Shown: positions 50,309-59,548 of the stretch, one piece after another | How the letters are laid out: each line of letters opens with the position of its first letter | Numbering within the stretch: the stretch's first letter is position 1 | Assembly (NCBI RefSeq): GCF_014930455.1 | Contig: NZ_JAAIYO010000009.1 | Span: 62,001-126,000, forward strand | Source of the DNA: Corallococcus soli | GTDB taxonomy: Bacteria; Myxococcota; Myxococcia; Myxococcales; Myxococcaceae | Direction: 5' to 3' | DNA length: 64,000 bases | Made by a program: the position numbers and the translations under genes | Notes under the pieces: model-generated | Databases searched by the model: none | What the model was told of the DNA's origin: nothing | The model's input: the letters and a program-made list of their open reading frames with translations, nothing else

Positions 50309-51784
50309 ATGTCGTCCAAGCGCCCCACCCTGACCACCGAAGCGGGAGCCCCGGTCTCCGACAACCAGCACTCGCAGACGGCGGGCCCCGGCGGCCCGGT
50401 GCTGCTCCAGGACCACCACCTGCTGGAGAAGCTGGCCCGGTTCAACCGCGAGCGCATCCCGGAGCGCGTGGTGCACGCGGTGGGCTCCGGCGCCTACGGG
50501 ACCTTCGAGGTGACGTCGAAGGAGGTGTCGCGCTACACGCGCATGAAGCTCTTCAGCGACGTGGGCAAGAAGACGGAGGCGTTCCTGCGCTTCTCCACCG
50601 TGGCGGGCTCCAAGGGCGCGCCGGACACGGCCCGCGACCCGCGCGGCTTCGCGGTGCGCTTCTACACGGAGGACGGCAACTGGGACCTCGTGGGCAACAA
50701 CACGCCGGTGTTCTTCCTGCGCGACGGCATCAAGTTCCCGGACTTCATCCACTCGCAGAAGTACGACCCGTACACGAACTGCCAGGAGCCCGACAACGTC
50801 TGGGACTTCTTCTCCTACTCGCCAGAGGCCACGCACCAGTTCACCTGGCTCTTCGGTGACCGGGGCATCCCCGCGAGCCTGCGGCACATGGATGGTTTTG
50901 GCTCCCACACCTTCCAGTGGGTGAACGCGCAGGGCGAGCGCTTCTGGGTGAAGTTCCACTTCAAGACCGACCAGGGCATCCGTACCTTCACCACGCCGGA
51001 GGCGGAGGTCGTCGGGGGCAAGGACCCGCAGCACCACCAGCGCGACCTGTACCAGGCCATCGACCGGGGCGAGTTCCCCTCGTGGACGCTGAAGGTCCAG
51101 GTGATGCCGGAGGCGGAGGCCGTCAACTACCGCTTCAACCCGTTCGACCTCACCAAGGTGTGGCCCCACAAGGACTACCCGTTGATGGAGGTGGGCCGGC
51201 TCACGCTGAACCGCAACCCGGAGAACTTCTTCGCGGAGGTGGAGCAGGCGGCCCTGGACCCGGCGAACTTCGTGCCCGGCATCGGCCCGTCGCCGGACCG
51301 GATGCTCCAGGCGCGCCTGTTCGCCTACGGCGACGCGCACCGCTACCGGCTGGGCATCAACGGCACGCAGCTGCCGGTGAACTCGCCCCGGGGGGTGAAG
51401 GGCGGCGCGCGCAACTACGGCCGCGACGGCGCCATGCGCTTCGACGGCAACGGCGGGCGCGGCCCCAACTACGAGCCGAACAGCTTCAACGGCCCGGCGC
51501 AGACGGAGGAGGCGTCCGGCCTGGGCTACACGGTCAGCGGCCTGACGGGCACCTACGTCCACGGCAAGCACGCGGAGGACAACGACTTCGTGCAGGCCGG
51601 CGACCTGTACCGACTGATGACCGAGCCACAGAAGCAGCGACTGGTGGAGAACATCTCCGGCAGCCTCGCGCAGGTGAGTCAGGAGGACATCATCGTCCGC
51701 GCCATCTCCCACTTCCGCGCCGCGGATGAGGAGTACGGTGCCCGCATCGCCACCGCCGTGCAGCAGCTGCGCCGCGCGCGCTGA
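50309..51784 (+). CDS. katA: Monofunctional haem catalase (small-subunit type)
   Basis: 491 aa. Distal His56 ([12 protein letters not shown]), the Asn of [10 protein letters not shown] (130/131) and the proximal haem Tyr in [14 protein letters not shown] are all present. Size and lack of a C-terminal flavodoxin domain put it in the small-subunit catalase group. It disproportionates H2O2 in the cytoplasm. ATG 50309. Expression is probably driven by OxyR; an ankyrin gene follows after 20 bp. Confidence 0.95.
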   Translation: MSSKRPTLTTEAGAPVSDNQHSQTAGPGGPVLLQDHHLLEKLARFNRERIPERVVHAVGSGAYGTFEVTSKEVSRYTRMKLFSDVGKKTEAFLRFSTVAGSKGAPDTARDPRGFAVRFYTEDGNWDLVGNNTPVFFLRDGIKFPDFIHSQKYDPYTNCQEPDNVWDFFSYSPEATHQFTWLFGDRGIPASLRHMDGFGSHTFQWVNAQGERFWVKFHFKTDQGIRTFTTPEAEVVGGKDPQHHQRDLYQAIDRGEFPSWTLKVQVMPEAEAVNYRFNPFDLTKVWPHKDYPLMEVGRLTLNRNPENFFAEVEQAALDPANFVPGIGPSPDRMLQARLFAYGDAHRYRLGINGTQLPVNSPRGVKGGARNYGRDGAMRFDGNGGRGPNYEPNSFNGPAQTEEASGLGYTVSGLTGTYVHGKHAEDNDFVQAGDLYRLMTEPQKQRLVENISGSLAQVSQEDIIVRAISHFRAADEEYGARIATAVQQLRRAR

Positions 51785-51804
51785 GTCCGAAAGGAACACC
51801 GCCC

Positions 51805-52344
51805 ATGAATCCGCCCACCGACCCGAAGAATCCCCCCACCCCTCCTGGCGCGGACGCTGACGACGCCGCCCTGATGGAGCTGGCGCGGGGCGCTTTCACG
51901 CTCGCGCGCGCGGGGGATGCCCAGCAGCTGGGCGGGCTGCTCGACGCCGGGCTCCCGGTGGGCCTGCGCAACGAGCGGGGGGACTCGCTGTTGATGCTGG
52001 CCAGCTACCACGGCCACGCGGAGGCCACCCGCGTGCTCCTGGAGCGTGGCGCGGATCCGGAGCTGACCAACGACGCCGGACAGACGCCGCTCGCGGGGGC
52101 CGCCTTCAAGGGCAACACCGCCATCGCCGCGCTGCTGCTGGACCGGGGCGCGCGCGTGGACGGCGCGGGCAGGGATGGGCGCACGGCGCTGATGTTCGCG
52201 GCCATGTTCGACAAGCTGGAGATGCTGGAGCTGCTGCTCCAGCGCGGCGCGAAGCAGGACCAGCGGGACGCGGACGGGCGCACGGCCCTGGACTACGCCC
52301 GGTCCATGGGCGCCGCGCGCACGACCGCCCGACTGGAGTCCTGA
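51805..52344 (+). CDS. Ankyrin-repeat protein, catalase partner
   Basis: 179 aa with four ankyrin repeats (ERGDSLLMLASYHGHAEATR, DAGQTPLAGAAFKGNTA, DGRTALMFAAMFDKLEMLE, DGRTALDYARSMG). It follows katA by 20 bp and is surely co-transcribed. In Pseudomonas an ankyrin protein (AnkB) next to a catalase gene is needed for full catalase activity, so an accessory role for KatA is likely. No signal peptide seen. Confidence 0.88.
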   Translation: MNPPTDPKNPPTPPGADADDAALMELARGAFTLARAGDAQQLGGLLDAGLPVGLRNERGDSLLMLASYHGHAEATRVLLERGADPELTNDAGQTPLAGAAFKGNTAIAALLLDRGARVDGAGRDGRTALMFAAMFDKLEMLELLLQRGAKQDQRDADGRTALDYARSMGAARTTARLES

Positions 52345-52368
52345 CGTCGGCGTGGGTCCGGACGGCCC

Positions 52369-52392
52369 GGCCCGGGAGGCGCCTCCCGGGCC
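52369..52392. terminator. 24-bp perfect palindrome between the ankyrin gene and transketolase
   Basis: GGCCCGGGAGGC meets its exact complement without spacer; in RNA a very stable hairpin serving two convergent genes. Confidence 0.7.
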
Positions 52393-52398
52393 CGGGCT

Positions 52399-54303
52399 TC
52401 ACGCGTTCGTGTGGCCCCAGGTGCCCGCCTCCGGCCGGCCATCCGACTCCGTGTCCAGGGGCGAGTCCTCCACCAGCGAGGTGACGCTGTCGACGATGTG
52501 CTCCGCGTCGATGCCGGCCGCGCTCAGCAGCTCGTCGGGCTTGCCGGAGCCGGGCAGCTTCTTCACCGCCAGGCGCACCACGGTGGGCAGCCGCGCGCGC
52601 TCGCCCGTGAAGGCCTCCAGCACCGCGTCCCCCAGGCCGCCCTCGGACCAGTGGTCCTCCACGACCAGGATGCGGCCCTGCGTTTCGCGCGCGGCCTTGC
52701 GCAGCGTCTTCACGTCCACGGGCTTCACCGAATAGAGGTCGATGACGCGCACCTGGACGCCGTCCTCCTTCAGCAGCGCGTACGCCTTGAGCGCCTCGTG
52801 CAGCGTGATGCCGGCGCCCACCACCGTCGCCACGTCCTGGTCGGACTGGCGCAGCACCTTGCACCCGCCAATGGGGAACTCCTCCGACGCGGGGTAGAGC
52901 ACCGGCGTCTTCTCCCGCGTGCTGCGCAGGTAGGTGATGCCCTGGCACTCCACCAGCTGCGCCAGCAGCTTCGCGGTCTGGTTGGCGTCGCTCGGGTAGA
53001 CCACGGTGCTGCCCCCCACCGCGCGCATCATGGCCAGGTCCTCCAGTGCCATCTGGGAGGGCCCGTCCTCGCCAATGGACACCCCCGCGTGGCTGCCGCA
53101 CAGGTGCACCGTGGCGTTGGAGAGGGCCGCCATGCGGATCTGATCGTACGCGCGCGACAGGAAGGCCGCGAAGGTGCTCACGAAGGCGCGCTTGCCCAGC
53201 ACCGCCATGCCCACCGCGGTGGACACCATGTTCTGCTCGGCGATGTACATCTCGAAGTAGCGCTGGGGGTGGGCCTTCTTGAACTCCTGCGAGTAGGTGG
53301 AGTTGGAGACCTCCGCGTCCAGCGCCACCACGTCCGGGCGCGCGGTGCCCAGCGCCAGGAGCGCGTCGCCGTAGGCCTTGCGCGTGGCCTCCTTCTGACC
53401 GACCTCGTACATGGGCAGCTTCAGCGCGGAGGCCGCGTCCTGGCCGGAGGGGCGCATCGCGTCCGGCTTCTTCACCTGGATGCGCACGTCGCGCTCGCCG
53501 CCCAGCTCCTGGATGGCCTCCTTCGCCTTGTCCTCCGGGAGCGGCTTGCCGTGCCAGCCGGGCTGGTTGGCGATGAGCGAGTAGCCCTGGCCCTTCTGCG
53601 TCTTGAAGACGATGCAGGTGGGCTGGCCCCTCTTGCCCTGGGCCTCGGTGAAGGCCCGGTCGATGGCCTCCAGGTCATGCCCGTCCACGGCCACCGCGTG
53701 CCAGCCGAAGGCCCGGGCGCGGGCGAGGTACGCGTCCGCGTCCCAGCCCAGCTCCGTCTCCGTGCTCTGGCCCAGCCGGTTCATGTCGATGAGGGCGCAC
53801 AGGTTGTCGAGCTGGTAGTGGCCCGCCTTGTCGAAGGCCTCCCACACGGAGCCTTCGGCGGTCTCGCTGTCCCCCATCAGCACGTAGGTGCGGAAGGGCA
53901 GCCGGTCCAACCTCGCGGCCAGCGCCATGCCCACGCCAATGGCCAGCCCCTGCCCCAGCGAGCCGGTGGCCACGTCCACGAGCGGCAGGACGTGTGGATT
54001 GGGGTGGCCCTCCAGCCGGCTGCCGAACTGGCGCAGCGTCATCAATTCCGTGTCGTCGATGGCGCCCGCCGCCTTGAACGCGGAGTAGAGGACCGGGCAG
54101 GCGTGGCCCTTGGAGAGCACGAAGCGGTCGTTGTTGGGCGCCTTCGGCTGCTGGAAGTCGAAGCGCAGGTGCTTCTGGAACAGCACCGCCACGATGTCCG
54201 CCGCGGACATGGACGAGCTGGGGTGGCCCGAGCCCGCCGCCGTGGTGCAGCGGATGCTGTCGATGCGCAGCTGCGCCGCGAGGTCCGCCAAGGTGTCCGC
54301 CAT
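52399..54303 (-). CDS. tkt: Transketolase
   Basis: 634 aa, single chain. The thiamine diphosphate motif is clear (GDSETAEGSVWEAFD ... NRLGQS), as are GHPSSSMSAADIVAVLF near the N-terminus and the pyrimidine domain with EQNMVSTAVGMAVLG. The length and pattern match the shorter transketolases of the animal/archaeal type rather than the 660-aa TktA. Moves two-carbon units in the non-oxidative pentose phosphate pathway. ATG 54303. Diverges from tal over 211 bp, so the two are likely coregulated. Confidence 0.92.
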   Translation of the reverse strand: MADTLADLAAQLRIDSIRCTTAAGSGHPSSSMSAADIVAVLFQKHLRFDFQQPKAPNNDRFVLSKGHACPVLYSAFKAAGAIDDTELMTLRQFGSRLEGHPNPHVLPLVDVATGSLGQGLAIGVGMALAARLDRLPFRTYVLMGDSETAEGSVWEAFDKAGHYQLDNLCALIDMNRLGQSTETELGWDADAYLARARAFGWHAVAVDGHDLEAIDRAFTEAQGKRGQPTCIVFKTQKGQGYSLIANQPGWHGKPLPEDKAKEAIQELGGERDVRIQVKKPDAMRPSGQDAASALKLPMYEVGQKEATRKAYGDALLALGTARPDVVALDAEVSNSTYSQEFKKAHPQRYFEMYIAEQNMVSTAVGMAVLGKRAFVSTFAAFLSRAYDQIRMAALSNATVHLCGSHAGVSIGEDGPSQMALEDLAMMRAVGGSTVVYPSDANQTAKLLAQLVECQGITYLRSTREKTPVLYPASEEFPIGGCKVLRQSDQDVATVVGAGITLHEALKAYALLKEDGVQVRVIDLYSVKPVDVKTLRKAARETQGRILVVEDHWSEGGLGDAVLEAFTGERARLPTVVRLAVKKLPGSGKPDELLSAAGIDAEHIVDSVTSLVEDSPLDTESDGRPEAGTWGHTNA

Positions 54304-54514
54304 CGTGTCGCTCCCGGTCAGAGAAGGGGGCACCCCGGTGCCCTCCGTACTGTGTTGACTGACGCGGCCTGGGAGAAGCGGTCCACCCCGCCGGCCCCGG
54401 GCCCAGGCAGAATCCGCGAGTGCCCGCCCGCCCGCTCGGACATGGGGGACCGGACGTGGTCATCTTGAACGAACGCCATCCGGGAGCCTCCGCGCTCCCC
54501 CCGGAGAAAGACCC

Positions 54515-55636
54515 ATGAACCCGCTTCGACAGCTTGCCGAGCTTGGCCAATCCCTCTGGGTGGACAACCTCCAGCGCAGCTACATCACGAAGGGCACCCT
54601 GAAGAAGTTCATTGAAGAGGACGGGCTCAAGGGCCTCACCTCCAACCCCACCATCTTCCAGAAGGCGGTGTCGGGCAGCGAGGACTACCAGGACCTCTTC
54701 GACGCGGCGAAGGGCAAGGGGCTGTCCGGAAACGACCTCTATGAGCAGCTGGCGGTGCGGGACGTCCAGGGCGCGGCCGACATCCTGAAGCCGGTCTACG
54801 AGGCGACGAAGGGCCAGGACGGCTATGCGTCGCTGGAGGTGTCGCCCCGGCTCGCGCTCGACACGAAGGCGACGCTGGAGGAGGCGCGGCGGCTGTGGAA
54901 GACGCTCGCGCGCCCCAACGTGATGATCAAGGTCCCGGGCACGCTGCCGGGACTGCCGGCCTTCGAGCAGCTCACCGCCGAAGGCATCAACGTCAACGTG
55001 ACGCTGCTCTTCAGCCAGGAGCGCTACAAGGAGATCGCCGAGGCGTACGTGTCCGGCCTGGAGAAGTTCGCCGCGTCAGGCGGGGACGTGAGCCGTGTCG
55101 CGAGCGTGGCGTCGTTCTTCATCAGCCGCATCGACGCCATCGTGGACAAGGAGATTGAGAAGAAGGTGAAGGCGGGCGCCACGCCCGAGCAGCAGAAGGC
55201 GCTGGAGGGCCTGAGCGGCAAGGTGGCCATCGCCAACGCGAAGCTCGCCTACCGCACCTTCAAGCAGGTCTTCAGCGGCGCCCGGTGGGAGGCGCTCGCG
55301 AAGAAGGGCGCCAAGGTGCAGCGCGTGCTCTGGGCGAGCACCAGCACCAAGAGCCCCAAGCTGCGCGACGTGCTCTACGTGGAGGAGCTCATCGGCAAGG
55401 ACACGGTGAACACCATGCCGCCCGCGACGATTGATGCCTTCCGGGACCACGGCAAGGTGCGCGCGAGCCTGGAGGAGGACCTCCCGGCCGCGGAGGCGAC
55501 GATGCGCCAACTGGAGACCGCCGGCATCTCCATGAAGACCGTCACCGACCAGTTGGCCACCGACGGCATCCGCCTGTTCGAGGAGTCCTTCGACCAGCTC
55601 CTGTCCGCGGTGGGCGAGAAGCTGGCGAAGACCTAG
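54515..55636 (+). CDS. tal: Transaldolase (long type)
   Basis: 373 aa. LTSNPTIFQKAVSGSEDY at the start, the Schiff-base Lys in NVMIKVPGT and NVTLLFSQERY are all there; the length fits the 360-380-aa bacterial group (TalB class with C-terminal extension, as in cyanobacteria and actinobacteria). Transfers dihydroxyacetone units. Together with the divergent tkt it completes the non-oxidative pentose phosphate branch. Confidence 0.93.
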   Translation: MNPLRQLAELGQSLWVDNLQRSYITKGTLKKFIEEDGLKGLTSNPTIFQKAVSGSEDYQDLFDAAKGKGLSGNDLYEQLAVRDVQGAADILKPVYEATKGQDGYASLEVSPRLALDTKATLEEARRLWKTLARPNVMIKVPGTLPGLPAFEQLTAEGINVNVTLLFSQERYKEIAEAYVSGLEKFAASGGDVSRVASVASFFISRIDAIVDKEIEKKVKAGATPEQQKALEGLSGKVAIANAKLAYRTFKQVFSGARWEALAKKGAKVQRVLWASTSTKSPKLRDVLYVEELIGKDTVNTMPPATIDAFRDHGKVRASLEEDLPAAEATMRQLETAGISMKTVTDQLATDGIRLFEESFDQLLSAVGEKLAKT

Positions 55637-55923
55637 CGCGGCGGCGGCACCGCCAACGGTGGGGGCCCCGCGGGCTCGCGGACCTCGAAGGCGCCCGGGT
55701 TCGCCAGGGGGCCTTCCAGCGCGGGCCCCCGCTTCACCGTGCGCGGCTGGCCGCGCGAAGCTTCAGGACATCGCACTTCTCCAGCGTAGGAGGCAGGCCG
55801 ACACTGGACGGGAGAGGCAGGCATCGCGATGTCCGAAAACACTCGCACCTCCTCGATGTGCTCCTTGAAGGGCAAATCCTCGCACACGACCTTCCGAACG
55901 CTTCGCGTCGGAAGGAGAAGACA
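55637..55923. other. Intergenic region after tal
   Basis: No gene that I can support. A minus-strand frame (55887-55633, 84 codons, Pro-rich end) is open but has no Shine-Dalgarno, no conserved-looking pattern and ends on top of the tal stop. The right part must contain the promoter of the next lipoprotein gene, whose GGAAGGAG site is at 55910-55917. Confidence 0.4.
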
Positions 55924-57363
55924 ATGCAGGTCAGGAATTGGGGTGCCCTGGGATGGCTGGGGCTGGCGGTCGCGGGGTGTGGGGGAGAGCTCCCTCCTGT
56001 CTCTCCCGAAGGAGAAGGCTCTCGCCAGGTGACGGCCCAGGCGTGTCCTGCCGGGGTGGCGTCACGGGTGAAGGCCATCAACTCCGCCCTGTACGAACCC
56101 ACCGATGTGCAGGGGACGCTCTACTTCACCACCGGCGCCCCCGGGGGTGGCACCCTCCTGTGGCGCAGTGATGGCACGGAGGCGGGCACCGTCCAGGTGC
56201 GGGTGTTCCCGACCGGCATCTACGCGACGGGCGACTCGGTGGCGGTGGGCAACACGCTCTACTTCCAGCTCTCCGAGCTGGGAGTGCCGACGGAGCAGCT
56301 CTGGATCAGCGATGGGACGTCGGGTGGAACGCGGTTCCTCAGGTCCTTCCCGCGCGACAGCCTGGGCGGCTCGCTGCTGTCCAGCTTCACGGCCCTCGGC
56401 AGCCAGTTGGTCTTCTTCCACCAGCCGGTGGGAATGGCCCCCGAGCTGTGGCGCTCGGATGGGACGAGCGCGGGCACGGTGGGGGTCGCGCAGCTCCCCG
56501 GGGTCATCGGACTCGACCAGGGCCAGACCCTGCGCGTCGGCAACGCCCTGCTCTTCTTCCGCTCCCAGGGAGGGAGCACCACGCTGTGGCGCACCGATGG
56601 CACGAGCGCGGGGACGCGCGCCCTGGAGCAGGTGGATGCGGGCGCCGTGAGCCTCAAGGAGGTGAGCGCGGCGGGGAGTCCGGGCCTGTTCGTCTTCCAG
56701 GACGGCCCGAACCACGAGGTCTGGCGAACGGATGGCACGGCGGGGGGCACGTTCCGGATGGACGCGTTCGGCAGGCCCGTCCAGTTGCTCGGGACGTTGG
56801 GCTCCTTCGTCTACGTGGCGTCCACGGAGCCGACGACGAACCGGCTGCGCATCGACCGTCTGTCATTGGGCGGCGGGGGCAAGACGCTCATCACCACCCT
56901 GCCCCCCAATCCGGCCGGCCTGTTGCCCGAGGTGCGGCAGAAGACCGTCTCCGGAGGCAGCCTCTACTTCTCGGTGGGCCTGCGCGACACGGGGGGCGTG
57001 CTCCAGGAGGTGTCGCTGTGGACGAGCAATGGGACCGCTGCGGGGACGCGCCAGCTCTCCCGCACGCTGCCCGTGGATCCGTACAGCGACTCCCCGGTGT
57101 TCGCCACCGGCGGGGGCGTTGTCCTCTTCCACAGTGAGTCCAATTCCGTCTCCACGCCCTGGTTCACCCGGGGCACCGTGGCGACAACCGGCCAGTTGTC
57201 GGGTGTCCGGGTCCTGGGGATTCCGAACGCAGGGAGGGAGCCGTTCGTCCGCTCGGGCAACCGCGTCTTCTTCTCAGCCATCGAGGAGAATGCCGTGGCC
57301 CAGCTCTGGTCCGCGCCGGTCAGCTTCACCTGCCCGCCGGGGTTGAGCGAAACGCGGGAGTAG
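55924..57363 (+). CDS. Lipoprotein with ELWxxDGTxxGT repeats
   Basis: 479 aa. ATG 55924 is 6 nt after GGAAGGAG; lipobox GLAVAGC. Six copies of the ELWxxDGTxxGT phrase are visible (LLWRSDGTEAGT, QLWISDGTSGGT, ELWRSDGTSAGT, TLWRTDGTSAGT, EVWRTDGTAGGT, LWTSNGTAAGT), each about 50-70 residues apart, probably blades of a propeller. Such repeats are common on myxobacterial surfaces. No catalytic site. Confidence 0.83.
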   Translation: MQVRNWGALGWLGLAVAGCGGELPPVSPEGEGSRQVTAQACPAGVASRVKAINSALYEPTDVQGTLYFTTGAPGGGTLLWRSDGTEAGTVQVRVFPTGIYATGDSVAVGNTLYFQLSELGVPTEQLWISDGTSGGTRFLRSFPRDSLGGSLLSSFTALGSQLVFFHQPVGMAPELWRSDGTSAGTVGVAQLPGVIGLDQGQTLRVGNALLFFRSQGGSTTLWRTDGTSAGTRALEQVDAGAVSLKEVSAAGSPGLFVFQDGPNHEVWRTDGTAGGTFRMDAFGRPVQLLGTLGSFVYVASTEPTTNRLRIDRLSLGGGGKTLITTLPPNPAGLLPEVRQKTVSGGSLYFSVGLRDTGGVLQEVSLWTSNGTAAGTRQLSRTLPVDPYSDSPVFATGGGVVLFHSESNSVSTPWFTRGTVATTGQLSGVRVLGIPNAGREPFVRSGNRVFFSAIEENAVAQLWSAPVSFTCPPGLSETRE

Positions 57364-57388
57364 CGTCAGCAGCCTTCAATATCGCGGG

Positions 57389-57414
57389 CTCCGGGGCAGC
57401 GACCGTCCCCGGAG
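57389..57414. terminator. Hairpin at the left edge of the nuclease/radical SAM patch
   Basis: Perfect 8-bp stem CTCCGGGG / CCCCGGAG with a 10-nt loop between the convergent lipoprotein and radical SAM genes. Confidence 0.65.
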
Positions 57415-57426
57415 CTCCGGGCGCTC

Positions 57427-57921
57427 TCAAGCAGTCGTCGCACCAACACCGTCCATGCTCACGCGGATGAAGTGGACGCTGCCGCGAAGGCGCTCAGCCA
57501 GCTCACTGTCTATGTGGTGGCCGTGCGTCGTGAACGACACCGAGAGCCGCGTCTCGCGGGCCGCGTACTGACAGAGCTTTACGAACTCGAGGTAGCGCGT
57601 CGGCTCGCCACCACCGAATCCGATCCCCAGAGTGGCGTGCGCATTGAGTTCGGCGAGCCATCGCATGATCGTATCGAACCGCAGCTCGTCGCGAGATTTC
57701 GGCGCGTAGCAGTGCGCGCACGCCAAGTCGCAGCGGTTCGTGAGCGCGATGGAGACCTGCCGAGGTGCGCGAGAGTGGAGAGAGGCAGGAACAGGGATTT
57801 CGTCGAGAAGTACGTTTAGACCAGTAGTACGGTCGAAGAGATGTACGCCTGCCGCCGAACACCGTTGCTTCCACTGGCGTCGTGGAGTGGCACGACGTTC
57901 GTGGGATGAGGTGCCGTTCAT
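57427..57921 (-). CDS. Truncated radical SAM protein
   Basis: 164 aa. After FDRTTGLNVLLDEIPVP comes the radical SAM core: Cys64, Cys68 and Cys71 in CDLACAHC (CxxxCxxC), then GFGGGEPT (SAM-binding) and VSMDGVGATTA, where the protein stops. Family members continue about 150 residues further, so the C-terminal half of the barrel and any SPASM domain are gone; the remaining piece could bind a cluster but probably lacks full activity. Its ATG overlaps the nuclease stop (ATGA). The stop is close to the edge of native-looking DNA, so truncation at the insertion edge is likely. Confidence 0.75.
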   Translation of the reverse strand: MNGTSSHERRATPRRQWKQRCSAAGVHLFDRTTGLNVLLDEIPVPASLHSRAPRQVSIALTNRCDLACAHCYAPKSRDELRFDTIMRWLAELNAHATLGIGFGGGEPTRYLEFVKLCQYAARETRLSVSFTTHGHHIDSELAERLRGSVHFIRVSMDGVGATTA

Positions 57922-59048
57922 GAGCGTCTCCGTAGATGCGTCGCTCGGGGAACGACCGCATTCTCCGGCGCGAGCTGCGCGTACAACTCGTGGAGCTTCG
58001 CCCGTAACAGCTCCTTTGACGGCAGGAACGTCTGGTACTCGGCGACGAGCGTGGGCGCCGTCGTCCGCGCGAGCGCGTACTCGACGACCTCGTCGTCCTT
58101 CGTTGCGCAGAGGAGCACGCCTATCGAGGGCCGCTCGTGGAGCTTCTTCACGTCGCGGTCAAGCGCCTCGACGTAGAACGACAGCTGTCCGAGATCGGCA
58201 GGCTTGAACTTGTCGACCTTCAGCTCGAAGGCGACGAGGCACTGAATACCACGGTGGAAGAACACGAGGTCGATCGCGAAGTCCTGGCTACCGACCTGCA
58301 CCGGGTACTGCGAGCCGACGAAACAGAAGTCACGACCCAGCTCGGTGAGGAAGCGGCCGAGGTTCCGAAGGAGCGCGTCGTGGAGGTCGGCCTCGGAGTG
58401 ATCCGCGGCGAGGCCGAGAAACTCAATGTTGTAGGCGTTCTTGAACTCGTCGATTGCCGTCGGGTGGGTTTGTCTCACCGCTGGCGAGACTTTCTTCGTG
58501 GCGCGTGCCTCGCGAAGGACGGCGCCCGATCGGATCTGCCGTTCGAGTTCCCGCTTGGGCCAGCGATCCTTGATGGCGGCGAGGATGTAGAACTCGCGTG
58601 TCTCGACGGGCTTGGCCTGGCTGAGGATGATGAGGTGGTGCGTCCACGGCAATTGTCTCACCAGCGGTGAGACTTTTCGGTTCGACCGGTACGCCTCATA
58701 GAACTGGCGCATCCGAAAGAGGTTCGGGCGCGTATAGCCCCGGACGCCCGGGTAGCGCCTCGCGAGATCGGCGGCGAGATCCTCGACGATGCCATCGCCC
58801 CACTCGGCGCTGGCGATCTTCTGGCTGATGTACTCGCCCAGCTCCCAGTAGTGGGCCACCAGCTCCGTGTTCACCGCCTGGTACACGCGTCGTCGGGCCG
58901 CCTCGATGAGCACGATGATCTCGACGAACCGCGTGTCTCCGCCGTCGACGATCGCCCGCCTTGCACGAGGCACGGCGAGCGCCGTCGCCTTGGTGGCTGC
59001 GGGCTTCGTGCGCGTGAGGCGCTTCTTCGAGGAGGACTTCTTCGTCAT
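57918..59048 (-). CDS. YhcG/DUF1016 family PDDEXK nuclease
   Basis: 376 aa. Lys-rich N-terminus, then the DUF1016 N domain (RVYQAVNTELVAHYWELGEY, LFRMRQFYEAYR, QLPWTHHLIILSQAK) and a C-terminal PDDEXK core: FAIDLVFFHRGIQCLVAFELK (D-x-n-ExK). Many members come with mobile or defence elements; some associate with restriction or toxin functions. ATG 59048. GC is visibly lower than in the flanking genes. Overlap with the radical SAM gene suggests one mRNA. Confidence 0.88.
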   Translation of the reverse strand: MTKKSSSKKRLTRTKPAATKATALAVPRARRAIVDGGDTRFVEIIVLIEAARRRVYQAVNTELVAHYWELGEYISQKIASAEWGDGIVEDLAADLARRYPGVRGYTRPNLFRMRQFYEAYRSNRKVSPLVRQLPWTHHLIILSQAKPVETREFYILAAIKDRWPKRELERQIRSGAVLREARATKKVSPAVRQTHPTAIDEFKNAYNIEFLGLAADHSEADLHDALLRNLGRFLTELGRDFCFVGSQYPVQVGSQDFAIDLVFFHRGIQCLVAFELKVDKFKPADLGQLSFYVEALDRDVKKLHERPSIGVLLCATKDDEVVEYALARTTAPTLVAEYQTFLPSKELLRAKLHELYAQLAPENAVVPRATHLRRRS

Positions 59049-59548
59049 GCGAAAGGGGGGAACATAGGTTCCGGCGAACCTTGCAATTTCGCAAGCGAAT
59101 CTGGCCGGTCGATTTCGTGTCCCGTTTCGGCGGGGAAGACCGCGTTTCTTTCCCAGAGACCCACCAAAGGACCACCCCATTGCGGCTACCGGAAATTCGG
59201 GGCCAGTGCCCGAGTGCGTCAGCGAACACGTCATTGCATGTGAGCTTGCCCCGGCGCTCCCAAGCAGTGAACGCACCATTCGGGTGCTTGCCATGGCACC
59301 CTGCTCGACAGGAGGCAGAGGGTGTGAGGCCGAGGGAAAGGCCGTAAGGCTGAATTTATGTTGGATTACTTCGTGGACACTCCACTCGCGACGGCCCTGC
59401 GGGAATGGCGCCCTCCGGCCGTGGTTGAAGCGGAAACCGGGCGCACCGTGCCGCCCTGCCCGCCCTCCGTCTCCGAGGGAACCTCGGATTGAAGCCCGAT
59501 TCCACCGCATGGTAGGACGCGGGTGGCCGCTCGCCTCGACGGAACATC
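59049..59548. other. 500-bp region without a supported gene
   Basis: Lower GC than the surroundings from about 59050 to 59380 (for example the AT-rich stretch near 59349-59372). It must hold the nuclease promoter and the promoter of the AsmA-like gene. A minus frame extends the nuclease upstream to 59510 but lacks the family's sequence and is not credible. Possibly the right edge of the acquired patch. Confidence 0.4.

Noticed and set aside
55633-55887. 84-codon minus-strand frame after tal
   Set aside because: No Shine-Dalgarno, no recognisable pattern, overlaps the tal stop; not strong enough to list as a gene.
59049-59510. N-terminal extension of the nuclease frame to 59510
   Set aside because: The additional 154 residues are unlike DUF1016 proteins and the ATG at 59048 precedes the expected Lys-rich start.
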